A stretch of 64,000 nucleotides of DNA from Gracilibacillus salinarum. GTDB taxonomy: Bacteria; Bacillota; Bacilli; Bacillales; Amphibacillaceae. A model generated the notes under the pieces. It was not told the DNA's origin. It was given only the letters and a program-made list of their open reading frames with translations, and made no database searches. The position numbers were made by a program, and so were the translations under genes. Location of the stretch: NCBI RefSeq assembly GCF_022919575.1, contig NZ_CP095071.1, positions 3,854,001-3,918,000 of the forward strand. Direction: 5' to 3'. Positions 9,555-18,389 of the stretch are shown here, piece by piece; position 1 is the first letter of the stretch; each line of letters opens with the position of its first letter.

Positions 9555-9613
9555 TTGAAAGTCAAAGAAGGTCAGATTATAATAGGAGATAAGAAAGGTC
9601 AAATATAGTCAAA
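9555..9613 (+). promoter_or_regulatory. clpE promoter with two CtsR operators
   Basis: TTGAAA (9555-9560), 17-bp spacer and TATAAT (9578-9583) form the promoter. Two CtsR heptad repeats overlap it: AGTCAAAGAAGGTCAGA (9560-9576), inside the spacer, and GGTCAAATATAGTCAAA (9597-9613), just downstream, which fits the GGTCAAA-NAN-GGTCAAA consensus. A third heptad-like sequence abuts the second. This predicts heat-shock derepression. Confidence 0.9.
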
Positions 9614-9654
9614 GTCAAATTTGATCTTTTCACTAATTGAAGGAGGAATGACAA

Positions 9655-11781
9655 ATGAAATGTCAACATTGTGGAACTCGCGAAGCAACGATTAATGTGA
9701 ACCTTCGATTTAATAATCAAACAGAATCTCTACATGTATGCGAAACATGCTTTAACGATATAAAAAACCAAATGAATCAACCTTCAGGAATGTTCGGTGG
9801 ACAAGATTTCAGCGACATCTTTAACGGAGCAGCAAATGGTTCAGGTCAAGCACAGACCCACACCCATAAGAAACAGGGTGGGAAAGGTAACGGCTTACTA
9901 GATCAGTTAGGTAAAAACTTAACAGACGCAGCTAGAGCTGGCTTGATTGATCCGGTCATCGGCCGTGATAGGGAAGTGAAACGCGTCATTGAAACATTGA
10001 ACCGCCGCAATAAGAACAATCCCGTGTTGATTGGGGAACCAGGTGTCGGTAAAACAGCTATAGCAGAAGGACTGGCGTTGAAAGCAACCGAAGGAAATGT
10101 TCCTTCTAAATTGCTAGATAAAGAAATTTATATATTAGATGTAGCATCACTGGTTGCAAATACCGGAGTTCGTGGTCAATTCGAAGAACGTATGAAACAA
10201 TTAGTCTCCGAATTGCAAGAGCGTCAAAATGTTATTCTTTTCGTAGATGAGGTTCACCTCCTCGTTGGCGCCGGAACAGCAGAAGGCTCTCAAATGGATG
10301 CCGGAAACATTCTGAAACCCGCACTTGCACGTGGTGAACTACAATTAATTGGTGCAACCACGTTGAAAGAGTATCGTCAGATTGAAAAAGACGCTGCATT
10401 AGAACGACGTTTCCAGCCAATCATGGTGAAAGAACCAACCTTAGCTGAAGCGGAACAAATCTTGCAGGGCTTAAGAGATCGCTATGAGAAGTTTCATAAA
10501 GTAAGCTATTCTGATGAAGTACTTCGAGCAGCGGTTAACTTATCGAAACGGTATATTCAAGATCGATTCCTTCCAGATAAGGCAATTGATTTAATTGATG
10601 AAGCAGGTGCCAGACTGAATCTGGATGTAAGCGAATCAGATGATGAGGCAATTCAAAAACGTTTAGACGAAATTGCCAAAGAAAAAACAGAAGCAGCTGA
10701 AAGAGAAGATTATGAGCGTGCTGCCAACCTGCGCCACCAGGAAATTAAGCTTGAGAAAAAATTAACAGAGACAAAAGAGGCTCCAAAAGCGGAAGTAACA
10801 GTAGAAGAAATTCAATTAATCATTGAAGAGAAAACGGGTATTCCTGTTCGAAAAATTCAATCCGACGAACAGTCCAAGATGAAGCACTTAGCAACTAACT
10901 TAGGTGAAAAAGTAATTGGACAAGAAGTAGCGGTTGAGAAAGTAGCCAAAGCTGTTCGCCGTAGTCGTGCTGGCTTAAAATCTAAACATCGTCCAATTGG
11001 TTCTTTCCTTTTCGTAGGACCTACAGGTGTTGGTAAAACAGAGTTGACAAAAGCACTTGCTGAAGAATTGTTTGGTACGAAAGAGGCGATGATTCGTCTT
11101 GACATGAGTGAGTACATGGAGAAACACACGGTTTCCAAAATCATTGGTTCACCACCAGGCTATGTCGGTCATGAAGAAGCAGGACAATTAACAGAAAAAG
11201 TTCGCCGTAATCCGTACAGCTTGATTTTATTAGATGAAATCGAAAAAGCTCACCCGGATGTACAGCACATGTTCCTGCAAATCATGGAAGACGGTCAATT
11301 AACTGACAGTCATGGCAGAACCGTCAGCTTTAAAGATGCCGTGATTATTATGACAAGTAATGCTGGAACAGGCACGAAGAATATTACTGTTGGCTTTAAC
11401 AGTGATAATAATGAAGCAGTCTCCACATTGGAAAACTTAGGTTCATACTTCAAACCAGAATTCTTGAACCGTTTTGATGCGATCATTCCGTTCAACGAAT
11501 TGACGCAGGATAACTTACTGAAGATTGTAGACTTGATGATCAAAGAACTTACCGAACAATTAGAAGAAGCCGAGCTTGAGGTTACCGTCAGCGAAGATGC
11601 CAAGAAATTCCTGGCTGACAAAGGATACGATCCACGATTCGGTGCACGTCCGCTTCGCCGCGTGATCCAGGACAAAGTCGAGGATGGCATTACTGATGTT
11701 GTATTAGAAGAAGAGGATGTTACAAAAGTAGAGATTGTATATGAGAACGAAGATATCGTTGTACGAAAAAGCACTAGCTGA
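9655..11781 (+). CDS. clpE: ATP-dependent unfoldase ClpE (class III heat-shock protein)
   Basis: 708 residues. Hsp100 unfoldase that feeds ClpP. The N-terminus has a zinc finger (C3, C6, C29, C32), diagnostic of ClpE among Clp ATPases. Two AAA+ modules follow: Walker A GEPGVGKT with ILFVDEVH, and GPTGVGKT with [14 protein letters not shown]-like segment ([16 protein letters not shown]) lies between them. GAAGGAGG precedes the ATG. CtsR boxes upstream agree with known control of clpE in B. subtilis. Confidence 0.96.
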   Translation: MKCQHCGTREATINVNLRFNNQTESLHVCETCFNDIKNQMNQPSGMFGGQDFSDIFNGAANGSGQAQTHTHKKQGGKGNGLLDQLGKNLTDAARAGLIDPVIGRDREVKRVIETLNRRNKNNPVLIGEPGVGKTAIAEGLALKATEGNVPSKLLDKEIYILDVASLVANTGVRGQFEERMKQLVSELQERQNVILFVDEVHLLVGAGTAEGSQMDAGNILKPALARGELQLIGATTLKEYRQIEKDAALERRFQPIMVKEPTLAEAEQILQGLRDRYEKFHKVSYSDEVLRAAVNLSKRYIQDRFLPDKAIDLIDEAGARLNLDVSESDDEAIQKRLDEIAKEKTEAAEREDYERAANLRHQEIKLEKKLTETKEAPKAEVTVEEIQLIIEEKTGIPVRKIQSDEQSKMKHLATNLGEKVIGQEVAVEKVAKAVRRSRAGLKSKHRPIGSFLFVGPTGVGKTELTKALAEELFGTKEAMIRLDMSEYMEKHTVSKIIGSPPGYVGHEEAGQLTEKVRRNPYSLILLDEIEKAHPDVQHMFLQIMEDGQLTDSHGRTVSFKDAVIIMTSNAGTGTKNITVGFNSDNNEAVSTLENLGSYFKPEFLNRFDAIIPFNELTQDNLLKIVDLMIKELTEQLEEAELEVTVSEDAKKFLADKGYDPRFGARPLRRVIQDKVEDGITDVVLEEEDVTKVEIVYENEDIVVRKSTS

Positions 11782-11797
11782 TCAGCTAGTGCTTTTT
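11766..11797 (+). terminator. clpE terminator overlapping the stop codon
   Basis: A near-perfect palindrome AAAAAGCACTAGCTG/CAGCTAGTGCTTTTT spans the last codons and the stop. Just after it a 16-bp direct repeat AAGTGGCCATAAAAAT occurs twice (11811-11826 and 11832-11847), and a further hairpin lies at about 11864-11904. Confidence 0.85.
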
Positions 11798-11949
11798 CCA
11801 TATAATGCTGAAGTGGCCATAAAAATAGTGAAAGTGGCCATAAAAATTTAACAGACAAATAAATAAGCACGAATGGCAGTTTTTTAACGAACCATTCGTA
11901 CTTGTTTGGAATATTGTTTTATCATATGAAAGATTTGTCCATTTCATTA

Positions 11950-12021
11950 CTAAAACATGAGACGAAATGTTAAAATGATGCAAGTGAAAAGGTTTGGGTT
12001 TTTTCTTTTTGGGTTTTTCAT
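11950..12021 (-). CDS. Microprotein 2 (23 residues) of a tandem pair
   Basis: The frame starts at ATG with AAGGAGG 8 nt upstream. The product is basic then hydrophobic and ends PNLFTCIILTFRLMF. It is clearly paralogous to the product of the gene 40 bp upstream: both share NPN-x-FTC-xx-LTF-x-LMF, with only conservative changes between them. No family recognised. It could be a membrane-active or toxin-like peptide, a leader peptide or a signalling peptide. Confidence 0.6.
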   Translation of the reverse strand: MKNPKRKNPNLFTCIILTFRLMF

Positions 12022-12061
12022 TGAATGATCCTCCTTCATTTTGTTTTGGCAAATCAAATAA

Positions 12062-12136
12062 TTATCTGAACATCAATTTGAAAGTCAAGACAACACAAGT
12101 AAAGATATTCGGATTCTGCATCCGTTTACGATTCAA
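12062..12136 (-). CDS. Microprotein 1 (24 residues) of a tandem pair
   Basis: A TTG start with AGGAGGG 7 nt upstream encodes a peptide ending NIFTCVVLTFKLMFR. Its paralogue follows 40 bp downstream on the same strand. Substitutions are conservative (I/L, V/I, K/R) while codons differ, which suggests purifying selection. A promoter for the pair is visible (TTGATG, 16 bp, extended -10 TGTTATTCT at 12174-12201). Confidence 0.6.
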   Translation of the reverse strand: MNRKRMQNPNIFTCVVLTFKLMFR

Positions 12137-12173
12137 TGGAATACCCTCCTCTTGTTTGATTTAAGTTAATAAG

Positions 12174-12201
12174 AGAATAACATGTATTTTCAATGCATCA
12201 A
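12174..12201 (-). promoter_or_regulatory. Promoter of the microprotein pair
   Basis: On the minus strand: TTGATG (12196-12201), 16-bp spacer and TATTCT (12174-12179) with an extended TG. It is divergent from the amidinohydrolase promoter, whose extended -10 TGGTATACT is at 12258-12266 on the plus strand. Confidence 0.5.
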
Positions 12202-12313
12202 ATAGAGTTGTCAGATATAGTAACAGACTTTCTGCTCACATGATTTCTTATGTGGTATGGTATACTAAACAAAACGGTTGTCCGTAAAAAATATTATAAG
12301 GGGGGCTTTATCC

Positions 12314-13141
12314 ATGATTAAACAGCTCAACGAATATGACCGCTTAAAACAGGTCATTGTCTGCCCACCTCAATACATGGAAATTAAAAAGATTATAAAT
12401 GAGACACAGAAATTTTATGAGGACGAGAACATTGACATTCCGATTGCGTTGAAGCAGCATCAGCATTTTATCGATACATTAAGAAAGCATCAGGTAAACG
12501 TGCTAGAGTTGCCTGCAGATCCAAATCTCAACGAACAGGTTTTTACTAGAGATATTGGATTTACCATTGGAGATACTTTATATACAGCAGAAATGAGCCG
12601 TGATATTCGCAAGGCGGAGGTTAACACGCTGCAACGAGTATTAGACGAGCATCAGATCCCGTACAGCACTGCGATGGGTGGATCGATTGAAGGTGGCGAT
12701 GTTGTCGTAGCGGGGGATCTTGTCTGGGTTGGAGTAAGTAAACGAACCGAAGAAAGTGCGATTGCAGAATTGCAAAAACGTTTGCCAGACAGACAAGTAA
12801 TCCCATTACCAATTCGAGAAGATATTCTTCATCTTGATTGCTGTTTCAATCTTGTCAGCGAAACAACTGGCCTAATCTATCCGCAAGCATTCAGTAAGGA
12901 GGATCTGTCGAAGTTACGTCAGCATTACGATTTAATTGAGGTTTCGGAGGAAGAACAATTTTCATTAGGGACCAATGTATTCTCAATTGGAGAGTATAAG
13001 GTAATTTCTCTGCCGGTAAACAAGCAGGTCAATCAAAACCTGACAGATAAAGGATTCGTTGTAATCGAAGTGGATTTTTCTGAAATTATTAAATCCGGAG
13101 GTTCCTTTCGCTGCTGTACGTTTCCAATTGAACGAGGATAA
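12314..13141 (+). CDS. Dimethylarginine dimethylaminohydrolase / amidinotransferase-family protein
   Basis: 275 residues from ATG 12314, which has an AAGGGGGG site about 8 nt upstream; the longer frame from 12278 has none. Guanidino-group modifying fold (pentein). Visible: an aspartate-rich TRDIGFTIGD segment near residue 80, EGGD near 128, the catalytic-histidine type HLDCCFNL near 176, and the nucleophilic cysteine near the C-terminus (SGGSFRCCTFPIERG). The family includes DDAH, arginine deiminase and amidinotransferases. DDAH-like hydrolysis is the most likely role, resembling B. subtilis YkgA. Confidence 0.8.
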   Translation: MIKQLNEYDRLKQVIVCPPQYMEIKKIINETQKFYEDENIDIPIALKQHQHFIDTLRKHQVNVLELPADPNLNEQVFTRDIGFTIGDTLYTAEMSRDIRKAEVNTLQRVLDEHQIPYSTAMGGSIEGGDVVVAGDLVWVGVSKRTEESAIAELQKRLPDRQVIPLPIREDILHLDCCFNLVSETTGLIYPQAFSKEDLSKLRQHYDLIEVSEEEQFSLGTNVFSIGEYKVISLPVNKQVNQNLTDKGFVVIEVDFSEIIKSGGSFRCCTFPIERG

Positions 13142-13168
13142 GCATGCCTTAACAGGTGTGCTTTTTTT
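13141..13168 (+). terminator. Terminator after the amidinohydrolase gene
   Basis: AGCATGCCT/AGGTGTGCT stem (with G-U pairs) followed by seven T. Confidence 0.65.
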
Positions 13169-13217
13169 CTGAAACCAAATGTATGCTCGAACGTATCTAT
13201 AGAAGGAGGTGATCAGC

Positions 13218-13403
13218 ATGGATTTTTTACCTGTTATCGCACCATTAGCTGTGATTCAATTTCTGTTAATGATTATTGCCATTATTTCGTTAGTAAAAGC
13301 AGATCATACCAATGGTCCGAAAGCTATGTGGGCGGTTATTATTATATTGATTGGATTCATTGGGCCAGTACTTTATTTCATTATTGGAAGGAGACAATAT
13401 TAA
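13218..13403 (+). CDS. PLDc_N-domain small membrane protein (YxlE-like)
   Basis: 61 residues with two membrane helices joined by a short loop (KADHTNGPKAMW), the phospholipase-D-nuclease N-terminal domain fold (PLDc_N). AGGAGGTGATC is an ideal ribosome binding site 8 nt before the ATG. The stop abuts the ATG of the ABC ATPase gene. In B. subtilis the same order yxlE-yxlF-yxlG belongs to the sigY operon; no sigma or anti-sigma gene is present here. Confidence 0.8.
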   Translation: MDFLPVIAPLAVIQFLLMIIAIISLVKADHTNGPKAMWAVIIILIGFIGPVLYFIIGRRQY

Positions 13404-14309
13404 ATGGCTGTGATGGAAGTGCAGCAACTCAAGAAATCCTTTAAAGGCAAGCAAGTTGTGAAAGGGATTGATTTTCAACTTGATACAGGAAAATGTGTCG
13501 CATTACTCGGTCCAAATGGTGCGGGAAAAACAACGACACTTAAGGTGCTCTCAGGGCTGTTGAAACCAACTGCTGGCTCGATTCGTTTTCCTGGTTCGGA
13601 ACAGTATGATATTCGCAGCTATATTGGCTACCTTCCGCAATATCCTGTCTTTCATCCATGGATGTCAGGGAAAGAGTTTTTAGTATATGTTGGTCGTTTA
13701 GCGAACTTAACGAAGAAAGAAGCAGAACAAAGAGCTCTGCAACTGCTTGAAAAAGTAGGGATGGAAGAATCAGCGAATCATCGTATTGGTAAATACTCGG
13801 GCGGAATGAAGCAGCGGCTTGGCATTGCCCAAGCGATGATTCACAAGCCGCAAATGCTGATGCTCGATGAGCCGGTATCGTCTCTTGACCCAATCGGACG
13901 TCGGGAAATTTTGACGTTGATGGAAGAATTGAAAGAGCAAACTACCATTTTGTTCTCCACACATATTCTAGGAGATGCTGAAGAAATATGTGATGATGTG
14001 TTGATGATGCACGATGGTGAGATTGTCTTGTCGGGTTCGATTGCTTCGTTACGTGCAGAACATCAAAGCACGAAATTAGAGTTGGCGTTTCAAGGTAATC
14101 ATGCTGCATATGCAGAGAAGCTAAAGCAATTAGCGGTAGTGGAGCAGATTCAGGAACAGAAGGGTGAAATTCATCTAACTGTCAGCAATGTCGAACATGC
14201 CCGCAAAGAAATACTATCATATGTAGTGGCAGAAAATTGGCCAATCGAAAAGCTCGCTTTTAGTAAAACCACATTAGAAGATCTATTTATGAAAGTGGTG
14301 AAGCAGTAA
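13404..14309 (+). CDS. ABC transporter ATP-binding protein (YxlF-like)
   Basis: 301 residues. ATPase subunit of an ABC-2 type exporter. Walker A GPNGAGKTT, Q-loop region GYLPQYP, signature YSGGMKQRLG, Walker B MLMLDEP and the H-loop in FSTHILGDAEE are all intact. About 80 C-terminal residues follow the nucleotide-binding domain. Its stop overlaps the start of the permease by one base (TAATG). Confidence 0.92.
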   Translation: MAVMEVQQLKKSFKGKQVVKGIDFQLDTGKCVALLGPNGAGKTTTLKVLSGLLKPTAGSIRFPGSEQYDIRSYIGYLPQYPVFHPWMSGKEFLVYVGRLANLTKKEAEQRALQLLEKVGMEESANHRIGKYSGGMKQRLGIAQAMIHKPQMLMLDEPVSSLDPIGRREILTLMEELKEQTTILFSTHILGDAEEICDDVLMMHDGEIVLSGSIASLRAEHQSTKLELAFQGNHAAYAEKLKQLAVVEQIQEQKGEIHLTVSNVEHARKEILSYVVAENWPIEKLAFSKTTLEDLFMKVVKQ

Positions 14310-15085
14310 TGCAATGGATCACGATTTTTCAAAAAGAAGTAATCGAAGACTGGCGCAATTATAAATGGATTTGGGTACCTCTTGTCTTTATGATGTTATG
14401 TGTGATGGATCCACTAACTACGTATTATATGCCGGTTATCCTGGATTCGGTAGGTGGATTACCAGAGGGAACAATTATCCCTGCACCAGATTTGCAAGCA
14501 GGAGAAGCCATCATGCTAAGTTTAGCAGAACTCAGCAGTCTGGGTGTATTAGTCGTAGTCGCAATATCGATGGCAGTCATTGCAGGGGAACGAAAAAGCG
14601 GCGTAGCTCAATTAGTCTTAGTTAAACCGGTGCGCTATCTGACGTATATAACGGCAAAATGGGCCGCTAAACTATTATTGGTATTCACCTCATTTCTATT
14701 AGGAATGCTTATAAGCTGGTATTACGTCTATTTATTATTTGGTGATCTTGCTGTTACTGAATTTGTCGGACTCTTTTTCTTTTATTTTATTTGGCTGATC
14801 TTTGTTGTATCACTAACGATTTTTTATAATACAGTGGTTACTAATTCTGGATTGGTATTAACATTAACAGTCGCTACAATCATGCTGATGTCAGGATTTA
14901 ATCAAATTTTCTCGCATCAATTACCATGGTTCCCGAACAGCATCAGTCAGCACATTAGTACCTTTTTGTCAGAAGGAACAGTACCAGAGTCGTTGTGGGG
15001 AGGAGCAAGTGTTACGCTATTACTCGCTGTTCTGTTAATCGTTTTATCAAACTTGATACTGCAAAGAAAAGAAATCGCCGAGTAA
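14309..15085 (+). CDS. ABC-2 type transporter permease (YxlG-like)
   Basis: 258 residues with about six membrane helices (residues ~22-40, ~65-90, ~110-135, ~145-170, ~180-200, ~230-250). Translationally coupled to the ATPase gene. Together with the PLDc_N protein it forms a predicted envelope exporter whose substrate is unknown. Confidence 0.85.
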   Translation: MQWITIFQKEVIEDWRNYKWIWVPLVFMMLCVMDPLTTYYMPVILDSVGGLPEGTIIPAPDLQAGEAIMLSLAELSSLGVLVVVAISMAVIAGERKSGVAQLVLVKPVRYLTYITAKWAAKLLLVFTSFLLGMLISWYYVYLLFGDLAVTEFVGLFFFYFIWLIFVVSLTIFYNTVVTNSGLVLTLTVATIMLMSGFNQIFSHQLPWFPNSISQHISTFLSEGTVPESLWGGASVTLLLAVLLIVLSNLILQRKEIAE

Positions 15086-15093
15086 AAAAAAGC

Positions 15094-15121
15094 TTGACGA
15101 ATTGCTTCATTTTTCTAATAA
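15094..15121 (+). promoter_or_regulatory. tRNA-Ala promoter
   Basis: TTGACG (15094-15099), 16-bp spacer and TAATAA (15116-15121), about 18 bp before the mature 5' end. Confidence 0.65.
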
Positions 15122-15138
15122 TAGAGGTAGTGAATATC

Positions 15139-15211
15139 GGGGCATTAGCTCAGCTGGGAGAGCATCGTGCTGGCAGCGCGAGGGTCAGCGGTTCGAGCCC
15201 GCTATGCTCCA
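15139..15211 (+). tRNA. tRNA-Ala (GGC)
   Basis: Complete cloverleaf: acceptor GGGGCAT/ATGCTCC, D-arm GCTCAGCTGGGAGAGC, anticodon loop CTGGCAG, T-arm AGCGG-TTCGAGC-CCGCT. The 3' CCA is not encoded. It is a solitary gene with its own promoter and terminator. Confidence 0.95.
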
Positions 15212-15223
15212 TATAGTAAAAGA

Positions 15224-15256
15224 AAGAGGCTAAAGTTGTTAATTAGCCTCTTTTTT
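15224..15256 (+). terminator. tRNA-Ala terminator
   Basis: AGAGGCTAA/TTAGCCTCT stem followed by six T. Confidence 0.8.
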
Positions 15257-15273
15257 GAGTTAACAGAATAATA

Positions 15274-16053
15274 TTATTTTTTCTTTTCCAGCACCCGTCG
15301 AGTAATACTTGTAACTGTACTCCTGGGGAAAAGTCTGGGGGAGTGTGATAATAACCAATTTTGAAAACCAGGAATGACATATTTTTTTCGCTTCATCATA
15401 GCTTTATATCCAATTGCTGCTACCTTCTGTGGATCCATCGTTTCCTCTTTTTTAGACACTTTTTGTTTCTCCATCTTAGCATTTTTAAAGAAATCTGTAG
15501 TTGTAGCACCGGGGCATAAAGCTGTAACACTAACATTACTACCTTCTAATTCAGTTGCAACAGCCTCTGTTAAATATAGCACGAATGCTTTAGATGCAGA
15601 GTAATTTGCGCTTAGTGGGCAAGGATAAAATGAAGTTGTTGAGCCAATATTAAGAATGCGTCCGCTATCTTTGTTAACCATATCTTTGAGGAAAAGCATC
15701 ATGAGATGGGAAACACTATGAACATTTAAATGTATCATGTCAATCTCGCTTTGAATAGATTGTTCATGAAGCATCCCAAATGAGCCTCGTCCGGCATTAT
15801 TGATCAAAACATCAATTTCAATTGAACGTTCCTTTAGATGGTTGTATAACATATCAGGGCCATTACTTTTTGCTAAGTCAACAGTTACAAATAGAGTATC
15901 AACCTGATAGGTTTGCTGTAAATAATTAGCTGTTTCTTGCAACTTTTCTCCATTTCGTGATGCTAGAATTATTCGATATTGCTTCTTTGCAAATAATTTG
16001 GCAAATTCGTAACCAATTCCGCTTGAACCACCTGTTATGAGAACGGTATTCAT
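15274..16053 (-). CDS. Short-chain dehydrogenase/reductase
   Basis: 259 residues, classical SDR. NAD(P) motif TGGSSGIGYE at the N-terminus, NNAG near residue 89, catalytic Ser (NIGSTTSF) and YxxxK (YSASK). The ATG at 16053 is chosen because GGAGGAG lies just upstream; a frame-open ATG at 16068 would overlap that site. Downstream on the same strand of an ArsR regulator; both genes carry a similar palindromic operator, which suggests that regulator represses the dehydrogenase. Substrate unknown. Confidence 0.88.
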   Translation of the reverse strand: MNTVLITGGSSGIGYEFAKLFAKKQYRIILASRNGEKLQETANYLQQTYQVDTLFVTVDLAKSNGPDMLYNHLKERSIEIDVLINNAGRGSFGMLHEQSIQSEIDMIHLNVHSVSHLMMLFLKDMVNKDSGRILNIGSTTSFYPCPLSANYSASKAFVLYLTEAVATELEGSNVSVTALCPGATTTDFFKNAKMEKQKVSKKEETMDPQKVAAIGYKAMMKRKKYVIPGFQNWLLSHSPRLFPRSTVTSITRRVLEKKK

Positions 16054-16087
16054 TCCAATCTCCTCCATTATTTAAAATATCTCAACC

Positions 16088-16109
16088 AAACAACTAAACA
16101 TTTAATTAT
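16088..16109 (-). promoter_or_regulatory. Putative ArsR operator before the SDR gene
   Basis: AAACAACTAA-acat-TTAATTATAT. The left half and the 4-bp centre spacing match the site upstream of the ArsR gene (16507-16530). Confidence 0.5.
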
Positions 16110-16143
16110 ATGGATATATATAATGTAAAATTAGCAAGTTTCC

Positions 16144-16485
16144 TCATTTAGGAGTTTTGCACGCCATTATTTTCTCGGTGGTATTTAAAAAAGCTTTAAG
16201 CAGTGGTACAGCATCTTCGATATGAAGAGAATAGAAAATTTCTGTGCCTTTTTTATTTGCGTTCACTAAATTAGCTTGACGTAATATCTTTAGATGATGA
16301 GAGATGGCAGAGCGTGACATCGATGAATGTTCTAGTATTTGACCGACGTTTAGTTTCTCGTGTTTCGTTAGGAGCATGATAATGTCCTGTCTAATGGGGT
16401 CAGCCAATGCAAGAAATATTTCGCTACAATCTCTTAATTGTTGGTGTACTTTTAGTTCCAATTGAGTAGTATGTGAAGGTTTCAT
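16144..16485 (-). CDS. ArsR-family winged-helix regulator
   Basis: 113 residues. DPIRQDIIMLL helix, recognition helix SRSAISHHLKILRQA, wing KKGTEIFYSL. Cysteines occur at the N-terminal helix (DCSE) and C-terminus only, so a classical metal site is not evident. It probably controls itself and the adjacent SDR gene through the palindromes at 16507-16530 and 16088-16109. Confidence 0.88.
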   Translation of the reverse strand: MKPSHTTQLELKVHQQLRDCSEIFLALADPIRQDIIMLLTKHEKLNVGQILEHSSMSRSAISHHLKILRQANLVNANKKGTEIFYSLHIEDAVPLLKAFLNTTEKIMACKTPK

Positions 16486-16506
16486 TAAATCGTCTCCTGT
16501 TCAATT

Positions 16507-16530
16507 AAATAACTAATTATTTAGTTGTTT
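16507..16530 (-). promoter_or_regulatory. Putative autoregulatory operator of the ArsR gene
   Basis: AAATAACTAA-ttat-TTAGTTGTTT: perfect 6-bp core arms around 4 bp, extended by three further matched pairs. Confidence 0.6.
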
Positions 16531-16584
16531 ATTTCAAGGTAATAGAAATTAAACAAAATGTCAAGTTTTTATAGTAAATAAGAA

Positions 16585-16615
16585 GGCTAAGCATGAAGTA
16601 AAAGTATGCTTAGCC
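16585..16615 (-). terminator. Terminator of the SR1P-like gene
   Basis: GGCTAAGCAT/ATGCTTAGCC stem; on the minus strand it runs into a T-rich tail (TTCTTATTT). Confidence 0.75.
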
Positions 16616-16636
16616 AAATTAATCTGTTTCCTGTTT

Positions 16637-16783
16637 TTATCCATTTTTCCTTTTTTGACATTCTGGATGATTACAGTAAGAATAATAAGTCGTCACCTTC
16701 TGTGTTGGTAATGCATCAATCGAACTTCCGCAATTTGAACAAATCACAATCCCCATTGCCAATCCTTTTTTTGTAGAGTTCAT
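16637..16783 (-). CDS. SR1P-like GapA-binding zinc-ribbon peptide
   Basis: 48 residues from ATG 16783, with AGGAGG 9 nt upstream. An internal ATG (codon 10), preceded by AAAGGA, would give 39 residues, the SR1P length. That part reads MGIVICSNCGSSI and ends with YYSYCNHPEC, so two CxxC-like cysteine clusters and a KVTTYY segment are visible. In B. subtilis SR1P is encoded in the small RNA SR1 and binds glyceraldehyde-3-phosphate dehydrogenase GapA. Family membership is by resemblance only. Whether the transcript also acts as an antisense RNA cannot be told. Confidence 0.6.
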   Translation of the reverse strand: MNSTKKGLAMGIVICSNCGSSIDALPTQKVTTYYSYCNHPECQKRKNG

Positions 16784-16830
16784 ACTTAATGTCCTCCTTT
16801 TGGTGATCATTCATTTCTTATATATAATAT

Positions 16831-16873
16831 ACATTATTTAATTAATTAATGCAACATATATATTAAATAATGT
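16831..16873. promoter_or_regulatory. AT-rich 12-bp inverted repeat between SR1P-like gene and ald
   Basis: Perfect arms ACATTATTTAAT (16831-16842) and ATTAAATAATGT (16862-16873) with a 19-bp centre. It lies in the promoter region of the minus-strand peptide gene and about 120 bp before ald, so it may be a shared operator. Confidence 0.45.
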
Positions 16874-16991
16874 GCATTAAATAATTAAATCGCTGAAATA
16901 AGATGATTTTGTATTAAGACAGTGAAAAAATGGGAAAACGAATAACAAGATAGAAACATAACATACTAGCATAGAGAAAGTAGGTGGATGA

Positions 16992-18101
16992 ATGAAAATT
17001 GGTGTACCGAAGGAAATTAAAAGTAATGAAAATCGTGTCGCAATGACTCCTGCAGGCGTGATGATGCTGACGCAAGCAGGTCATAAAGTTAAGGTGGAGA
17101 GTGGAGCAGGGAACGGTAGTGGAATAAGTGATCAAGTCTATAAAGATGCTGGTGCCATTATTGTTCCTTCTCCTGATGAAGCCTGGGCGCAGGAGTTAGT
17201 GGTCAAAGTGAAAGAACCGCAGCCATCTGAATTTTCTTTGTTTCGAAAAGATCAACTTCTTTTTACGTATATGCACTTAGCTGCCGAAAAAGAAGTAGCA
17301 GATGCATTAATTCAGGCAGAAACAACCGGAATCGCATATGAAACAGTACAGGGTAAATATGGTGACTTGCCGTTGCTTACACCTATGAGTGAAATTGCGG
17401 GGCGGATGTCGATCCAATCTGGTGTTCATTTTCTCGAAAAAACACATGGCGGTAAAGGGGTTTTAGCAAGTGGTGTACCAGGAGTATCGCCTGCCAATGT
17501 TGTTATTGTTGGTGGTGGCATTGTTGGAACTAATGCAGCAAAGATGGCAATCGGCTTAGGTGCTAATGTGACGATATTAGATATTAATATTCAGCGATTA
17601 CGAGAATTAGAGGATTTATTTCAAGGGAAAATTCGCACACTTGCATCGAATAAATATAACCTAATGGAAAAAGTGAAAAAAGCTGATTTAGTAGTAGGGG
17701 CCGTGTTGATTCCAGGTGCAAAAGCTCCAAAGCTTGTAACAGAGGAAATGATTCAATCGATGGAACCAGGCTCTGTTGTCGTTGATGTAGCAGTCGATCA
17801 AGGCGGATCGATCGAAACTGTTGATCGCGTCACCACTCATCAGGACCCTGTGTATGTAAAGCATGGCATCCTTCATTACGCGGTTGCGAATATTCCAGGT
17901 GCAGTATCACGGACGGCGACCTACTCACTGACGAATATGACCGCTCCTTATGTGTTGCGTCTCGCTAATCAAGGATTTGAAAAAACAATGCAAAGTGATC
18001 CGAATTTTGCTCGGGGCATTAATACTTATAAGGGAAAGGTTGTTCACGAGGCAGTAGCAAATGCGCTCGGATATCCGTATGCAGATTTTTTAAGCTTGTA
18101 A
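16992..18101 (+). CDS. ald: Alanine dehydrogenase
   Basis: 369 residues, the family's usual length. Catalyses NAD-dependent reversible oxidative deamination of L-alanine to pyruvate and ammonia, important for alanine use and sporulation. [20 protein letters not shown] is the family N-terminus. The substrate lysine lies in VKVKEPQ, the histidine in YMHLAAEK, and the Rossmann motif is [25 protein letters not shown] precedes the ATG. Confidence 0.97.
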   Translation: MKIGVPKEIKSNENRVAMTPAGVMMLTQAGHKVKVESGAGNGSGISDQVYKDAGAIIVPSPDEAWAQELVVKVKEPQPSEFSLFRKDQLLFTYMHLAAEKEVADALIQAETTGIAYETVQGKYGDLPLLTPMSEIAGRMSIQSGVHFLEKTHGGKGVLASGVPGVSPANVVIVGGGIVGTNAAKMAIGLGANVTILDINIQRLRELEDLFQGKIRTLASNKYNLMEKVKKADLVVGAVLIPGAKAPKLVTEEMIQSMEPGSVVVDVAVDQGGSIETVDRVTTHQDPVYVKHGILHYAVANIPGAVSRTATYSLTNMTAPYVLRLANQGFEKTMQSDPNFARGINTYKGKVVHEAVANALGYPYADFLSL

Positions 18102-18108
18102 AACAATG

Positions 18109-18139
18109 GCGCTTGGGTGTTATTATCCTAAGCGCATTT
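18109..18139 (+). terminator. ald terminator
   Basis: GCGCTTGGG/CCTAAGCGC stem followed by ATTTCTATT; the U tract is weak. Confidence 0.6.
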
Positions 18140-18195
18140 CTATTGTAGCTACCAGGGACAAGTTACTTCGTGTAAAAGTGGATGATCAGGGACCC

Positions 18196-18330
18196 CATTC
18201 GATCAAAAACAAGAATCTGAAACAGAGTAATGAACGAAAGAGGATCACATTCGACCAAAAGCAAGAATCTGAAGCAAAGTTATGAACGAAAGCATGCCAC
18301 ATTCGAACAAAAGAGCATCCAAAAGACAGT
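18196..18330. repeat. 52-bp tandem repeat array 1 (about 2.5 units)
   Basis: Units begin CATTCG at 18196, 18248 and 18300, an exact 52-bp spacing. The first two units are full and similar (CAAGAATCTGAA, GAACGAAAG); the third is partial. It lies between the ald terminator and the yuzB terminator. The unit resembles that of array 3. Confidence 0.8.
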
Positions 18331-18355
18331 ACTGTAATCGAATAAGATCATAAAA

Positions 18356-18381
18356 AAGCTGGGATATACTGTCCCAGCCTT
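18356..18381 (-). terminator. yuzB terminator
   Basis: GCTGGGA/TCCCAGC stem, followed on the minus strand by a T run. Confidence 0.8.
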
Positions 18382-18389
18382 AAGTGGTA

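Noticed and set aside
10857..11870. Minus-strand ORFs opposite clpE
   Set aside because: They are antisense shadows of a clearly coding gene without ribosome binding sites.
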